Source of the DNA: Haematobacter missouriensis
GTDB taxonomy: Bacteria; Pseudomonadota; Alphaproteobacteria; Rhodobacterales; Rhodobacteraceae
NCBI RefSeq assembly: GCF_000740775.1
Contig: NZ_JFGS01000015.1
Coordinates: 31,660 to 95,659 of the forward strand
Length of the DNA: 64,000 nt
Direction: 5' to 3'
Shown here: piece after piece, positions 55,523 to 64,000 of the stretch
Numbering within the stretch: the stretch's first letter is position 1
How the letters are laid out: every line of letters starts with the position of its first letter
Translations under genes and position numbers: made by a program
Notes under the pieces: model-generated
Databases searched by the model: none
What the model was told of the DNA's origin: nothing
The model's input: the letters and a program-made list of their open reading frames with translations, nothing else

Positions 55523-55553
55523 AGAGGGCCGAAACAATTCGGCTCTCTTTTTA
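55523..55553 (+). terminator. Rho-independent terminator of ftsZ
   Basis: AGAGGGCCGA and TCGGCTCTCT form a 10-bp stem (one G-T pair) with a 6-base loop, followed immediately by TTTTTATTT. It lies 32 bases after the ftsZ stop and is the clearest intrinsic terminator in the window. Confidence 0.9.
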
Positions 55554-55610
55554 TTTGTGTTTTCAAGTATTTAAATAATATGCGCCGCTTGCTCGGCGGG
55601 TTTGCGCGAT

Positions 55611-55631
55611 GTGTAACGCCGTCTGTTACAC
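55611..55631. promoter_or_regulatory. Palindrome upstream of lpxC, candidate operator
   Basis: GTGTAAC, 7 bases, GTTACAC: perfect 7-bp arms in an otherwise AT-rich leader between the ftsZ terminator and lpxC, about 110 bases before the lpxC start. The form suits a dimeric repressor or activator site. I do not recognise the regulator. Confidence 0.5.
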
Positions 55632-55741
55632 GAGGTAGCAAAGAGTGAATTGAGGTCCGGATATCAAGCCCTTACCTCCATGCTTGTCGGATCGACCGCA
55701 AACAGGCGTTTGTGATCCCGGCGTGTAGAAGGATGAACGAA

Positions 55742-56662
55742 GTGCAAACGACGATCAAATCTCAGGTGACATTCACGGGCGTGGGTCTCCACTCCGGTCG
55801 TCCTGTGCGCATGACGATCCATCCCGCCTCCGCCGAATACGGGATCTGGTTCCGCCGGACCGATGTTGAAGGTGACAACCTGATCCCGGCCCGCTGGGAT
55901 GCGGTGGTGCCGTCGAAGCTTTGCACCCTGATCGCCAACCGCTCTGGCGCGTCCGTCTCCACCATCGAACACGTGATGGCGGCTCTCGCAGGGTGCGGCG
56001 TGACCAATGCGCTGGTGGAGATCGATGGGCCGGAAGTGCCGATTCTGGATGGCTCGGCGCAGCCGTTCGTGAAGGGCATCCTGTCCCGCGGCCTGCGCGA
56101 GCTTGCGGTCCCGGTGCGTGCGCTGCGTATCCTGAAACCCGTCGAAGTGCACAACGGCGCGGCGTGGGCGCGGCTGGATCCGGCCGACATGCTGGAGATC
56201 GACTTCACGATCGATTTCGCCGAGCCGGCAATCGGCCGTCAGGAAAAGGCGCTCAACATGTCTAACGGTGCTTTCGTGCGGGAACTTTGCGACAGCCGCA
56301 CCTTCTGCCGTCAGGACGATGTGGAGCGGATGCAGGCCAATGGTCTGGCGCTTGGTGGGACGTATGAGAATGCCGTCGTCTTTGATGACGACAAGGTCCT
56401 GTCGCCCGGCGGCCTGCGCCACAAGGATGAGGCCGTCCGCCACAAGATGCTGGACGCGCTTGGCGATCTGTCTCTCGCGGGGGCACCGATTCTTGGCAAA
56501 TACACGTCGCAACGCGGTGGCCATGCCCTCACCAACAAGCTGCTTCGGGCGCTGTTCGCTGATCCCTTCGCCTATCGGATGGTTGATGTGGCCGAAGGCG
56601 TCACAGGCGGAAAACTGCCGGGTGTGGGTGTGCGGCGCACCGACGTGCCCGTTCTCATCTGA
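55742..56662 (+). CDS. lpxC: UDP-3-O-acyl-N-acetylglucosamine deacetylase
   Basis: LpxC catalyses the committed step of lipid A synthesis. The 306-residue zinc enzyme begins QTTIKSQVTFTGVGLHSGRPVRM; zinc ligands are in IEHVMAAL (H77) and VRHKMLDALGDL, and SRTFCR and GLALGGTYENAVVFDD are conserved. GTG 55742 was chosen because AAGGA lies 8 bases upstream and homologues begin MQTTxKxxxTFTG; the in-frame ATG at 55733 has that site too close. It is separated from ftsZ by a strong terminator, so it has its own promoter. Confidence 0.96.
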   Translation: MQTTIKSQVTFTGVGLHSGRPVRMTIHPASAEYGIWFRRTDVEGDNLIPARWDAVVPSKLCTLIANRSGASVSTIEHVMAALAGCGVTNALVEIDGPEVPILDGSAQPFVKGILSRGLRELAVPVRALRILKPVEVHNGAAWARLDPADMLEIDFTIDFAEPAIGRQEKALNMSNGAFVRELCDSRTFCRQDDVERMQANGLALGGTYENAVVFDDDKVLSPGGLRHKDEAVRHKMLDALGDLSLAGAPILGKYTSQRGGHALTNKLLRALFADPFAYRMVDVAEGVTGGKLPGVGVRRTDVPVLI

Positions 56663-56681
56663 ACCTGAAGATCACGCTTTT

Positions 56682-56703
56682 GACCCTCGGCACGCCGGGG
56701 GTC
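56682..56703 (+). terminator. Hairpin after lpxC
   Basis: GACCCTCGG (56682-56690) and CCGGGGGTC (56695-56703) form a 9-bp stem with one T-G pair and a CACG loop, 20 bases beyond the lpxC stop, followed by GATTGCCATTTT. A likely terminator with a weak T tract. Confidence 0.55.
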
Positions 56704-56827
56704 GATTGCCATTTTGCGCCCCGGATTTTTCTATGTTAGGACCAACGGGAAACAGGCGGCGAAACGGGATGCAACGACCCGACAAGGGGGCGGCAAACCG
56801 GCAAGCGCATCGCCCGTGGGGCAGTGA

Positions 56828-57691
56828 ATGAGGTTCAGGATCATGGCAGGCTGCAAGCGGGGAGCGATTCTCGTCGGGTCGATGATGCTGGCGACGATTC
56901 TCGCGGGCTGTTCGGGGAATGGCGGTTCGGGAACGGATGTGCCGCTGGACAATTTCACCGCGGAGCAGATTTACCAGCGCGGTGAGTATGAGCTTGAGAC
57001 AAACCGCAAGCCGAAGGATGCGGCGCATTACTTCTCGGAGATCGAGCGGCTCTATCCCTATACGGAATGGGCCAAGCGCGCGCTGGTGATGGAGGCCTAT
57101 TCCTACCATCAGGCGCGTGATTACGAGAATGCGCGCGGTGCGGCCCAGCGGTTCGTCGATCTCTATCCCGGCGATCAGGACGCAGCCTATGCGCAGTATC
57201 TTCTCGCGCTCAGCTATTACGATCAGATCGGGGCCGTTGGCCGCGATCAGGGGCTGACCTTCCAGGCGCTACAATCTCTTCGCGACGTGATCGAGAAATA
57301 TCCCGACAGCGAATATGCGAAATCGGCGATGATGAAGTTTGACCTCGCCTTCGACCATCTGGCGGCGAAGGAAATGGAGATCGGTCGCTTCTACCTGAGC
57401 CGGGGACATTATACCGCCGCGATCAACCGGTTCCGGGCGGTGGTGGAGGATTACCAGACCACGACCTATACGCCCGAAGCGCTGCACCGTCTGGTGGAGG
57501 CCTATCTCGCGCTCGGCTTCGAGAATGAGGCGGTAACGGCGGCCGCAATTCTGGGGCACAACTTCCAGTCCAGCCCGTTCTATCAGGACAGCTACGCACT
57601 CCTGCGCGGCCGCGGGCTGGAGCCTGAAATGCGGGGCGATAGCTGGCTGTCGCGAATCTATCGGCAGACGATCCGCGGGGAGTGGCTCTGA
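56828..57691 (+). CDS. bamD: Outer-membrane protein assembly factor BamD
   Basis: A 287-residue lipoprotein of the BAM complex. The signal ends in the lipobox LAGCS (C28). The mature part is made of TPR repeats: TAEQIYQRGEYELETNRKPKDAAHYFSEIERLYPYTEWAKRA (quoted in order), DYENARGAAQRFVDLYPG, and YLSRGHYTAAINRFRAVVEDY. ATG 56828 follows GGGGCAG; in-frame ATG 56843 (after AGGATC) is nearly as good. recN follows after 25 bases. Confidence 0.95.
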   Translation: MRFRIMAGCKRGAILVGSMMLATILAGCSGNGGSGTDVPLDNFTAEQIYQRGEYELETNRKPKDAAHYFSEIERLYPYTEWAKRALVMEAYSYHQARDYENARGAAQRFVDLYPGDQDAAYAQYLLALSYYDQIGAVGRDQGLTFQALQSLRDVIEKYPDSEYAKSAMMKFDLAFDHLAAKEMEIGRFYLSRGHYTAAINRFRAVVEDYQTTTYTPEALHRLVEAYLALGFENEAVTAAAILGHNFQSSPFYQDSYALLRGRGLEPEMRGDSWLSRIYRQTIRGEWL

Positions 57692-57716
57692 CGGGCCGCG
57701 CGGGCTGGGGGGAACC

Positions 57717-59369
57717 ATGCTCCGCGGACTCGATATTCGCGACATTCTCATCATCGACCGGCTGGAGCTGACGTTCCATCCTGGCCTCAATGTGCTGACG
57801 GGCGAAACTGGCGCAGGCAAATCCATTCTGCTCGACGCGCTGGGATTCGTGCTGGGCTGGCGCGGGCGGGCGGAACTCGTGCGGCAGGGCGCCGCGCAGG
57901 GCGAGGTGACCGCGGTCTTTGACCTGCCCCCCGGGCATCCTGCGCGGGCGGTTATGACGGAGGCCGGGTTTTCCGACGACAGCGAACTGATCCTCCGCCG
58001 CGTGAACATGCCGGACGGTCGTAAGACCGCGTGGATCAACGACCGCCGTGCCGGGGCCGAGCTGCTTCGCGCATTGTCGGAGACATTGGTTGAGCTGCAT
58101 GGCCAGCATGATGACAGGGGTCTGCTCAATGCCCGTGGGCATCGTCGGCTGCTGGACGATTTCGGAGGTCTCACGCCGGAGGTGGAGGCAGTCCGTATCG
58201 CTTGGCGGCGGCTCGCTGCCGCGCGCCAGGCGGAGGCTGCCGCGACCATCGCACTTGCGGCGGGCAAGGCGGAGGAGGAGTTCCTACGCCACGCCGACGC
58301 TGAGCTGGAGCACCTCTCCCCGGAAGTGGGGGAGGAGGCGGATCTGGACGCCCGCCGCCGCATGATGCAGGGGGCTGAACGCATCCGTGCCGATGTAGCC
58401 CGCGCGGGCGACGCGCTCGGCCTTCAGGGGGCGGAGGGCGCGATGACGGATGCGCTCCGCTGGCTGGAAGGGGCGGCAGACAAGGTAGAGGGGGTTCTCG
58501 AGGAGACTGTCGCCGCCTTGGGACGCGCGCTTACCGAACTGGCGGAGGCGCAGTCCGGAGTGGAACGCTGTCTGGAGGTGCTGGATTTCGATCCCGGCGC
58601 GCTGGAAGCGTTGGAGGAGCGGCTCTTCGCTATCCGTGCGCTGTCGCGCAAACATGCAGTTCTGGCCGACGACCTGCCCGCGCTGGCGGCGGCGATCCGG
58701 GCGCGGCTGGCTGCCGTGGATCAGGGGGATCAGGCGCTTCTCCGAGCGGCCGCGGAGGTGGAGGCGGCGAGTCTGGCCTATGACGCTGCCGCCCGGACGC
58801 TCACTGCCCGACGGCGGGAGGCCGCGACACGGCTCGATCTGTCCATGGCGGAGGAGCTGCGCCCACTCCGCATGGAGCGCGCGGTCTTCACGACCGTGGT
58901 GGAGGAGGGCGATCCCGGTCCGGAGGGACGGGACGCCGTGACCTTCACCGTGGCGACGAACCCAGGCGCACCGGCGGGTCCGCTCGACCGGATCGCGTCG
59001 GGGGGCGAACTCTCGCGTTTCCTCCTCGCGCTGAAAGTGTCGCTGACCCGGCAGGCAGGCGGGCAGACGCTGATCTTCGACGAGATCGACAGGGGCGTGG
59101 GAGGCGCCACCGCCGATGCCATCGGGCGCCGTCTCCACCGTCTGGCGGAGGAGGGGGCGCAGGTGCTGGTTGTCACCCATTCCCCGCAGGTCGCGGCCTA
59201 TGGCGCGCAGCACTGGCGGGTGGAAAAGCGGGTGGAAGGCGGCGTGACGCTGTCTTCGGTCACGCCGCTCGGCGCGGAGGCGCGGGTGGACGAGATCGCC
59301 CGCATGCTCGCGGGCGATGTGGTGACCGATGCGGCGCGCGATGCGGCGCGGGCGCTGCTCTCCCCCTGA
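57717..59369 (+). CDS. recN: DNA repair protein RecN
   Basis: RecN is an SMC-like ATPase that acts in double-strand-break repair. The 550-residue protein has Walker A TGETGAGKSILLDAL (about 29-43), ELHGQHDDRGLL, long coiled-coil segments rich in Ala/Glu/Arg (about 160-225 and 295-370), the ABC signature SGGELSRFLLALK and Walker B TLIFDEIDRGVGG, ending with VTHSPQVAAYG. In alphaproteobacteria it commonly follows bamD, as here. Confidence 0.97.
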   Translation: MLRGLDIRDILIIDRLELTFHPGLNVLTGETGAGKSILLDALGFVLGWRGRAELVRQGAAQGEVTAVFDLPPGHPARAVMTEAGFSDDSELILRRVNMPDGRKTAWINDRRAGAELLRALSETLVELHGQHDDRGLLNARGHRRLLDDFGGLTPEVEAVRIAWRRLAAARQAEAAATIALAAGKAEEEFLRHADAELEHLSPEVGEEADLDARRRMMQGAERIRADVARAGDALGLQGAEGAMTDALRWLEGAADKVEGVLEETVAALGRALTELAEAQSGVERCLEVLDFDPGALEALEERLFAIRALSRKHAVLADDLPALAAAIRARLAAVDQGDQALLRAAAEVEAASLAYDAAARTLTARRREAATRLDLSMAEELRPLRMERAVFTTVVEEGDPGPEGRDAVTFTVATNPGAPAGPLDRIASGGELSRFLLALKVSLTRQAGGQTLIFDEIDRGVGGATADAIGRRLHRLAEEGAQVLVVTHSPQVAAYGAQHWRVEKRVEGGVTLSSVTPLGAEARVDEIARMLAGDVVTDAARDAARALLSP

Positions 59370-59372
59370 CGA

Positions 59373-61175
59373 TCAGAGGGGGGCTGTCGCCCTCCGCAGC
59401 CAATCCAGCGTCTCCGGGCTGACCCGCTCCCCGATGCGCTCCAATACTTCCGCATGATAGGCGTCGATCCAGAAGCGTTCCTCGGGGGAGAGCATGTCGC
59501 GCAGGATCAACCGTCGGTCGATCGGCACCCAGGTGAGGGTGCGGAAGGAGAGCATCGCACGGTCGTCTCCGTCGGGGATAGGGGGGGCTTCCACAACCGC
59601 CAGCAGATTTTCCGTGCGAATGCCGAAGGCGCCTTCGCGGTAGTAACCCGGCTCGTTGGACAGGATCATGCCCGGCTCCAGTGGCACTTCCGAGATGCGG
59701 GAGATGCGCTGCGGCCCCTCATGTACGCAGAGGAATGCACCAACCCCGTGCCCCGTGCCGTGGTCGTAATCCTGCCCGGCGAGCCAGAGCGGCATCCGCG
59801 CCAGCGTATCCAGATCCCGCCCCGCCAATCCGCGCGGCCACCGGGCGCGGGAGATGGCCACCATGCCTTGCAGTACGCGGGTGAAGGCAAGCTTCTCCGG
59901 CTCCCCCACCTGTCCGACTGCGACGGTGCGGGTGATGTCGGTCGTGCCGTCCACATATTGTCCGCCAGAATCGACCAGCAGAAGCTCTCCGGTTTTCACC
60001 GGACGGTCCGTGCCTTCCGTTACACGGTAATGCACGATGGCCCCGTTAGGCCCCGCGCCGCAGATGGTGTCAAAACTTATGTCGCGGAGCGCGTTGGTCG
60101 CGCGGCGGAAGCCTTCCAGCGCGGAGACAACGGCAATCTCCGTCAGCGTCCCCTTCGGTGCCTCCGCGTCCAGCCACGCGAGGAACGCGCACATTGCCGC
60201 CCCGTCGCGCAGATGCGCCTCCGCCGTTCCGGCGATCTCTGCGGGGTTTTTGCGGGCTTTCGGCAAGATGCAGGGATCCGGGGCCCAGACGATCTCCACA
60301 CCTGCAGCTGCGAGCCGGTCCGACACCGCCTTGGGAGCGGAGGCCCGATCGACGCGGACAGGGCCCTCCAGGCTGTCCAGAGCGGCGGCAAAGGCGTCCG
60401 GCGGTTCAACACTGATCTCCGGCCCCAAGTGCTTGCGCAGGTCGGCGTCGAGCTTCCGGTCATCGACAAAGAGCCGGAGCTGTCCGTCATCACGAAGGAT
60501 GGCAAGGGCATGGACGACCGGGTTGCGCGGAATATCGTGGCCGCGGATGTTCAGAAGCCATGAAATGCTGTCAGCGAGCGTGAGGATCGCGGCCTTCTGC
60601 CCGGCCTCCTTCAGCGCCGCGGCGAGGCGGGCGCGCTTCTCCGCGCTGGTTTCGCCCGCCAGTGCCTCCGGCTGCACGTCTATCCGGCCAAGCGGCGGGG
60701 CGGGTTGATCGGACCAGATGGCGTCAACGAGGTTGTCCGTCGGCTCCAGTGTTACCTCGGATCCTGCCAGCGCGGTGGTGATCCGGTCGATCTCGTCGCG
60801 GCTGTGCAGCCAAGGATCGTACGCCACCCGTCCCCGTGACAGGTTGGTGCGTATCCAATCACCGGGTTTCGTCTCCGGCCACGGGACGGGAGTGAAGCTG
60901 TCGAGGGCGACTTGCGCTTTTACCTGCACTCGGTAGCGTCCGTCGATGAATACCCCAGCGATCTCGGGAAGGATGATCGCGAAGCCGGCGGAACCGGTGA
61001 ACCCGGTCAGCCATGCCAGCCGCGCGTCATGATCGGCGACATACTCGCCCTGATGAACGTCAGCGCGCGGCACGATGAAACCGTCGATTCCGCGCGTCGC
61101 CAGGAGCTTGCGCAGGGCGGCGATCCGGGGCGGGCCCTGCTCGGGCGACGTAGGCGCATCAAAACTCTGGAACAT
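59373..61175 (-). CDS. Xaa-Pro aminopeptidase (aminopeptidase P family)
   Basis: A 600-residue M24B metallopeptidase of the long, three-domain type also found in eukaryotes. Two creatinase-like N-terminal domains (to about 320) precede the pita-bread catalytic domain. Metal ligands appear in LLVDSGGQYVDGTTDITRT, HGTGHGVGAFLCVHE, MILSNEPGYY and GIRTENLL. It removes N-terminal residues preceding proline in the cytoplasm. It converges with recN, with only 3 bases between stops. Confidence 0.95.
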   Translation of the reverse strand: MFQSFDAPTSPEQGPPRIAALRKLLATRGIDGFIVPRADVHQGEYVADHDARLAWLTGFTGSAGFAIILPEIAGVFIDGRYRVQVKAQVALDSFTPVPWPETKPGDWIRTNLSRGRVAYDPWLHSRDEIDRITTALAGSEVTLEPTDNLVDAIWSDQPAPPLGRIDVQPEALAGETSAEKRARLAAALKEAGQKAAILTLADSISWLLNIRGHDIPRNPVVHALAILRDDGQLRLFVDDRKLDADLRKHLGPEISVEPPDAFAAALDSLEGPVRVDRASAPKAVSDRLAAAGVEIVWAPDPCILPKARKNPAEIAGTAEAHLRDGAAMCAFLAWLDAEAPKGTLTEIAVVSALEGFRRATNALRDISFDTICGAGPNGAIVHYRVTEGTDRPVKTGELLLVDSGGQYVDGTTDITRTVAVGQVGEPEKLAFTRVLQGMVAISRARWPRGLAGRDLDTLARMPLWLAGQDYDHGTGHGVGAFLCVHEGPQRISRISEVPLEPGMILSNEPGYYREGAFGIRTENLLAVVEAPPIPDGDDRAMLSFRTLTWVPIDRRLILRDMLSPEERFWIDAYHAEVLERIGERVSPETLDWLRRATAPL

Positions 61176-61331
61176 GGGACTCCCCCGGGCCTAACCGCGC
61201 CTCCAACCGACGCGCCCCTGTCTAGCGCGGTGCCGGCGGGGCGGACAAGGCGAGAGCCGGGTCAATGATGTAACAGGCGCCGGCGCGGACGCCAGCGCCG
61301 ACTGTGAATGGCTACATGTGTGGGTCTGCCA

Positions 61332-63224
61332 TCAGGCCCGACGGACGAATCGCCCTCCGCCGCCGGGAAGTTTCGCCCGTGCCCGCGCCCGGGGGTCGGC
61401 GTCGAACAGCGCGGCCAGTTGCTCCGTCATCGCACCTGCAAGCTGCTCCACATCGGTGATCGTGACGGCACGATTGTAGTAGCGTGTCACGTCGTGACCG
61501 ATGCCGATGGCCAGAAGCTCCACCGCTTTCCTGCGCTCCACCATCGCAATTACGTCGCGCAGGTGTTTTTCAAGATAATTCGCGGGATTCACGGAGAGCG
61601 TGGAATCATCCACGGGTGCGCCGTCGGAGATCACCATGAGGATCTTACGCATCTCTGGCCGTCCGGCCAGTCGCCGATGCGCCCATTCGAGCGCCTCACC
61701 GTCGATATTCTCCTTCAGCAGCCCTTCCTTCATCATCAGGCCGAGATTCTCGCGCGTACGCCTCCATGGCGAATCGGCGGATTTGTAGATGATGTGGCGG
61801 AGGTCGTTCAGACGTCCCGGCTGCGGCGGGCGGCCCGCTGCCAACCACGCCTCCCGACTCTGCCCACCCTTCCATGCGCGGGTGGTGAAGCCCAGAATCT
61901 CCACTTTCACCTGCGTGCGTTCCAGCGTCCGGGCGAGGATATCGGCGCAGATGGCGGCAATGGAAATGGGCCGCCCGCGCATGGAGCCGGAATTGTCCAG
62001 CAGCAGCGTCACGACCGTATCGCGGAATTCGGTGTCCTTCTCCTGCTTGAAGGAGAGGGGCATCGTGGGGTTCGCCACGACGCGCGCCAGCCGCCCGGCA
62101 TCGAGCGTTCCTTCCTCCAGATCAAACAGCCAGGAGCGGTTCTGCTGGGCCTGCAGGCGGCGCTGCAACTTGTTGGCCAATCGGGAAACGGCTCCCTTCA
62201 GCGGTTCGAGTTGCTGGTCGAGGTAGGCGCGTAGCCGTTCCAGTTCAGCCGGATCAGCCAGTTCCTCCGCCTTGATCTCCTCGTCATAGGCGGTGGTGAA
62301 AACCTTGTAGCCGGGATCGGCTTCCGAATGCGGAGCAGGGGGCGGCGGTTCGGTCGGCGGTTCGCCGTCCGGCATCTCCGCTTCCTCAGTCATCTCGCCA
62401 TCGGCGTCGTGTTCGGTGGAGACCTGCGCCTCGGCGGCATCCTGCTGCTGCTCCTGAGACTGCTCGGGGCTGGCTTCGTTCTCCTCGCCCTCCTCCTGAT
62501 TGTCGCCCTCGCTTTCAGGCGTGTCCTGATCGTCTTCCGTCTCCGCGCTGTCTTCCTCATCCTCGTTCTCGAGGTCGGGATCGTCACCGAGCTGGTCGCC
62601 GTAGCCGAGATCCGAGATCACCCGCCGCGCCAGACGCGCGAAGGCCGCCTGATCCGCCAGCACGTCCTGCAGGTCGGAGAACTGCCCACCCGCCTGATTC
62701 TCGATGAAACCCCTCCACAGGCCCATCACATTGGCCGCGGCGGGCGGCAGCGGTCGCCCGGTCGCGAGATGGCGGACGAGATAGCCCGCAGCCTGCGCCA
62801 GCGGCGCATCTGCTGCATCGCGGATTTGGCCATAGCCCTTCCGCTCTGCCTCATGGCCGATCTTGGCGTCGATGTTCTTGGCTGTGCCGGGCATTTCCCG
62901 CGCCCCTATGGCCTCCGTCCGCGCAGTTTCCATGGCATCGTAGAGATCGCGGGCCATATCCCCTTGCGGAAGGTAGCGGGCATGGGTTCCGGTATTGTGA
63001 TAACGATGGCGGAGCGCGAATGCATCGGCGGTGCCCCGGGCGAGAAGCACCTCATCCTTCGTCACGCGTCGGGAAATCTGCGGCAGCCTGACCCCTTCCT
63101 TCGTCTGGCCGGGAGGGTCGACCGAATAGGTCACGGCAAGATCGCGGTCCGCCGCCATGGTGCGGGTCGCTTCGGCCAAGGCCTTCTTGAACGGATCGGC
63201 GGGGTTGTCGTTGCGCTTGCTCAT
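61332..63224 (-). CDS. cobT: Aerobic cobaltochelatase subunit CobT
   Basis: CobT with CobS and CobN inserts cobalt into hydrogenobyrinate a,c-diamide in aerobic cobalamin synthesis. The 630-residue protein has an N-terminal domain (1 to about 210), a very acidic Glu/Asp/Gln-rich middle (about 215-310), and a C-terminal VWA domain with the MIDAS motif DNSGSMRG (about 413-420) and [11 protein letters not shown]. cobS, normally adjacent, is not downstream in this window, and the region upstream is a divergent gene. Confidence 0.96.
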   Translation of the reverse strand: MSKRNDNPADPFKKALAEATRTMAADRDLAVTYSVDPPGQTKEGVRLPQISRRVTKDEVLLARGTADAFALRHRYHNTGTHARYLPQGDMARDLYDAMETARTEAIGAREMPGTAKNIDAKIGHEAERKGYGQIRDAADAPLAQAAGYLVRHLATGRPLPPAAANVMGLWRGFIENQAGGQFSDLQDVLADQAAFARLARRVISDLGYGDQLGDDPDLENEDEEDSAETEDDQDTPESEGDNQEEGEENEASPEQSQEQQQDAAEAQVSTEHDADGEMTEEAEMPDGEPPTEPPPPAPHSEADPGYKVFTTAYDEEIKAEELADPAELERLRAYLDQQLEPLKGAVSRLANKLQRRLQAQQNRSWLFDLEEGTLDAGRLARVVANPTMPLSFKQEKDTEFRDTVVTLLLDNSGSMRGRPISIAAICADILARTLERTQVKVEILGFTTRAWKGGQSREAWLAAGRPPQPGRLNDLRHIIYKSADSPWRRTRENLGLMMKEGLLKENIDGEALEWAHRRLAGRPEMRKILMVISDGAPVDDSTLSVNPANYLEKHLRDVIAMVERRKAVELLAIGIGHDVTRYYNRAVTITDVEQLAGAMTEQLAALFDADPRARARAKLPGGGGRFVRRA

Positions 63225-63394
63225 GTCAAAGATAAAGCACTGCGTCTGCCCCGCGGCAAGGCCCGGTGGGCACGTGACGGCGGTTTCCGTGCCGCGCCTC
63301 GGTTACGTACAGGTGCCGTCTTGCGCTCTCTGAGCCGCGAGGCGACAGTTCGTCGGTCACTAAAGGAAATTCTGTCAACTTTGGAGAGTGTGAC

Positions 63395-64000
63395 ATGACC
63401 AAGCCGAAGATCGCCGTCATCATCGGATCGACGCGCCCCACCCGCTTCGCGGACAAGCCTGCCGCGTGGTTCATGGAAATCGCCGGTCAACGCGACGATC
63501 TCGAGGTCGAACTCGTGGATCTGCGGGACTATGACCTGCCGTTCTTCCATGAGGTCGCCAGCAACGCCTGGGTTCCGTCGCAGGATCCGAAAGCGGTAGC
63601 GTGGCAGAAGAAGATCGCCGAATTCGACGGCTACATCTTCGTCGTGGCTGAATACAACCACTCGGTGACCGGATCGCTGAAGAACGCGCTGGATCAGGCC
63701 TATGTGGAGTGGATCCACAAGCCGATGGGCGCGGTCGGCTACGGCGGTGTGGGGGCCGCGCGGGCCATCGAACATCTGCGTGGCATCGGGGTAGAGCTGC
63801 AGATGGTGCCGGTGCGCAATGCGGTGCATATCGGGGGCGGCGATTTCTTTGCTGTGTCGCCGCTTGGCCAGAACGGCGAAATGTCCACCATTTCCGCCCA
63901 TCTCGAGCCCTCCGCCAAGGGTCTGCTGGATGATATGGCCTGGTGGGCAAAAGCGACGATGGCGGCGCGGTCTGCAGATTCCGAGGTTATCCGGCCAGGC
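63395..64000 (+). CDS. NADPH-dependent FMN reductase family protein (3' truncated by window)
   Basis: The frame from ATG 63395 (GGAGA upstream) runs open to the window end, 202 codons. It begins MTKPKIAVIIGSTRPTRFADK with the flavodoxin-like phosphate loop GSTRPTR, then VDLRDYDLPFF, AEYNHSVTGSLKNALDQAY and MGAVGYGGVGAARAIEHLR. These are hallmarks of the FMN reductase/chromate reductase family, which reduces flavin or quinones with NAD(P)H. It is divergent from cobT, with a 170-base promoter region between. Confidence 0.9.
   Translation, partial: MTKPKIAVIIGSTRPTRFADKPAAWFMEIAGQRDDLEVELVDLRDYDLPFFHEVASNAWVPSQDPKAVAWQKKIAEFDGYIFVVAEYNHSVTGSLKNALDQAYVEWIHKPMGAVGYGGVGAARAIEHLRGIGVELQMVPVRNAVHIGGGDFFAVSPLGQNGEMSTISAHLEPSAKGLLDDMAWWAKATMAARSADSEVIRPG

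Noticed and set aside
61176..61331. GC-rich inverted repeat between the aminopeptidase and cobT genes as a fourth REP-like copy
   Set aside because: It pairs only around GGCGC/GCGCC and lacks the GGGG-TCGA-CCCC core and the GCTGCCGC flank.

Overview
This window is a gene-dense, high-GC chromosomal segment of an alphaproteobacterium, almost certainly of the order Rhodobacterales. The grounds are the gene neighbourhoods (NDUFA12-mlaD-DUF2155-aat-accC-accB; murC-DUF2484-murB-ddl-ftsQAZ-lpxC-bamD-recN), the small Rhodobacterales-typical proteins, an aerobic cobaltochelatase CobT and an Asp-type HemB. No genus is assigned. I saw no rRNA, tRNA, CRISPR array, insertion sequence or prophage; nearly everything is core chromosome.

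Layout. 1-3,040: tail of a dehydrogenase-like gene, a frameshifted yqhA (UPF0114) pseudogene, a SYLF-domain protein, hemB and a small membrane protein. 3,070-6,609: mfd. 7,000-12,826 (minus strand): an aldo/keto reductase, then an aminotransferase-ppiD-trpE run. 13,300-17,650: a HIT protein, a DUF1203 protein, a zinc-finger protein and polA. 18,089-24,517: TerC, metG, NDUFA12, mlaD, DUF2155, and on the minus strand accB-accC-aat. 24,765-25,495: a VPLPA-CTERM surface-protein gene broken by a frameshift and a stop codon.

25,703-35,964 is a pyrimidine-catabolism island. A RutR-like TetR regulator (overlapping a SUFU-domain gene) is divergent from a ureidopropionase-type amidohydrolase, dihydropyrimidinase, a small membrane protein, an SDR without the usual Tyr/Lys pair, an NMT1/THI5-type ABC importer and a metallophosphoesterase. 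The first pathway enzyme, dihydropyrimidine dehydrogenase, is not in the window.

36,127-42,084 is a signalling locus: a PrpR/ScfR-like XRE regulator, a CheY-like receiver, a small membrane protein, an SLC5-transporter/histidine-kinase fusion, a FliM/FliN-like protein and a small lipoprotein. The XRE protein carries a two-helix segment that closely resembles the histidine-kinase dimerisation domain of the neighbouring kinase. This is the most interesting lead here.

42,701-59,369 is the downstream half of the division and cell-wall cluster: murD, two uncharacterised genes, ftsW, murG, murC, DUF2484, murB, ddl, ftsQ, ftsA, ftsZ, lpxC, bamD, recN. mraY, murE and murF are not upstream of murD. 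The window ends with aminopeptidase P, cobT and a truncated FMN-reductase gene.

Non-coding structure includes a three-copy REP-like hairpin family (6,645; 30,919; 33,234), an imperfect 45-base direct repeat (31,862/31,952), a compact inverted-repeat structure before the HIT gene (13,131-13,197) and a palindrome before lpxC (55,611-55,631).
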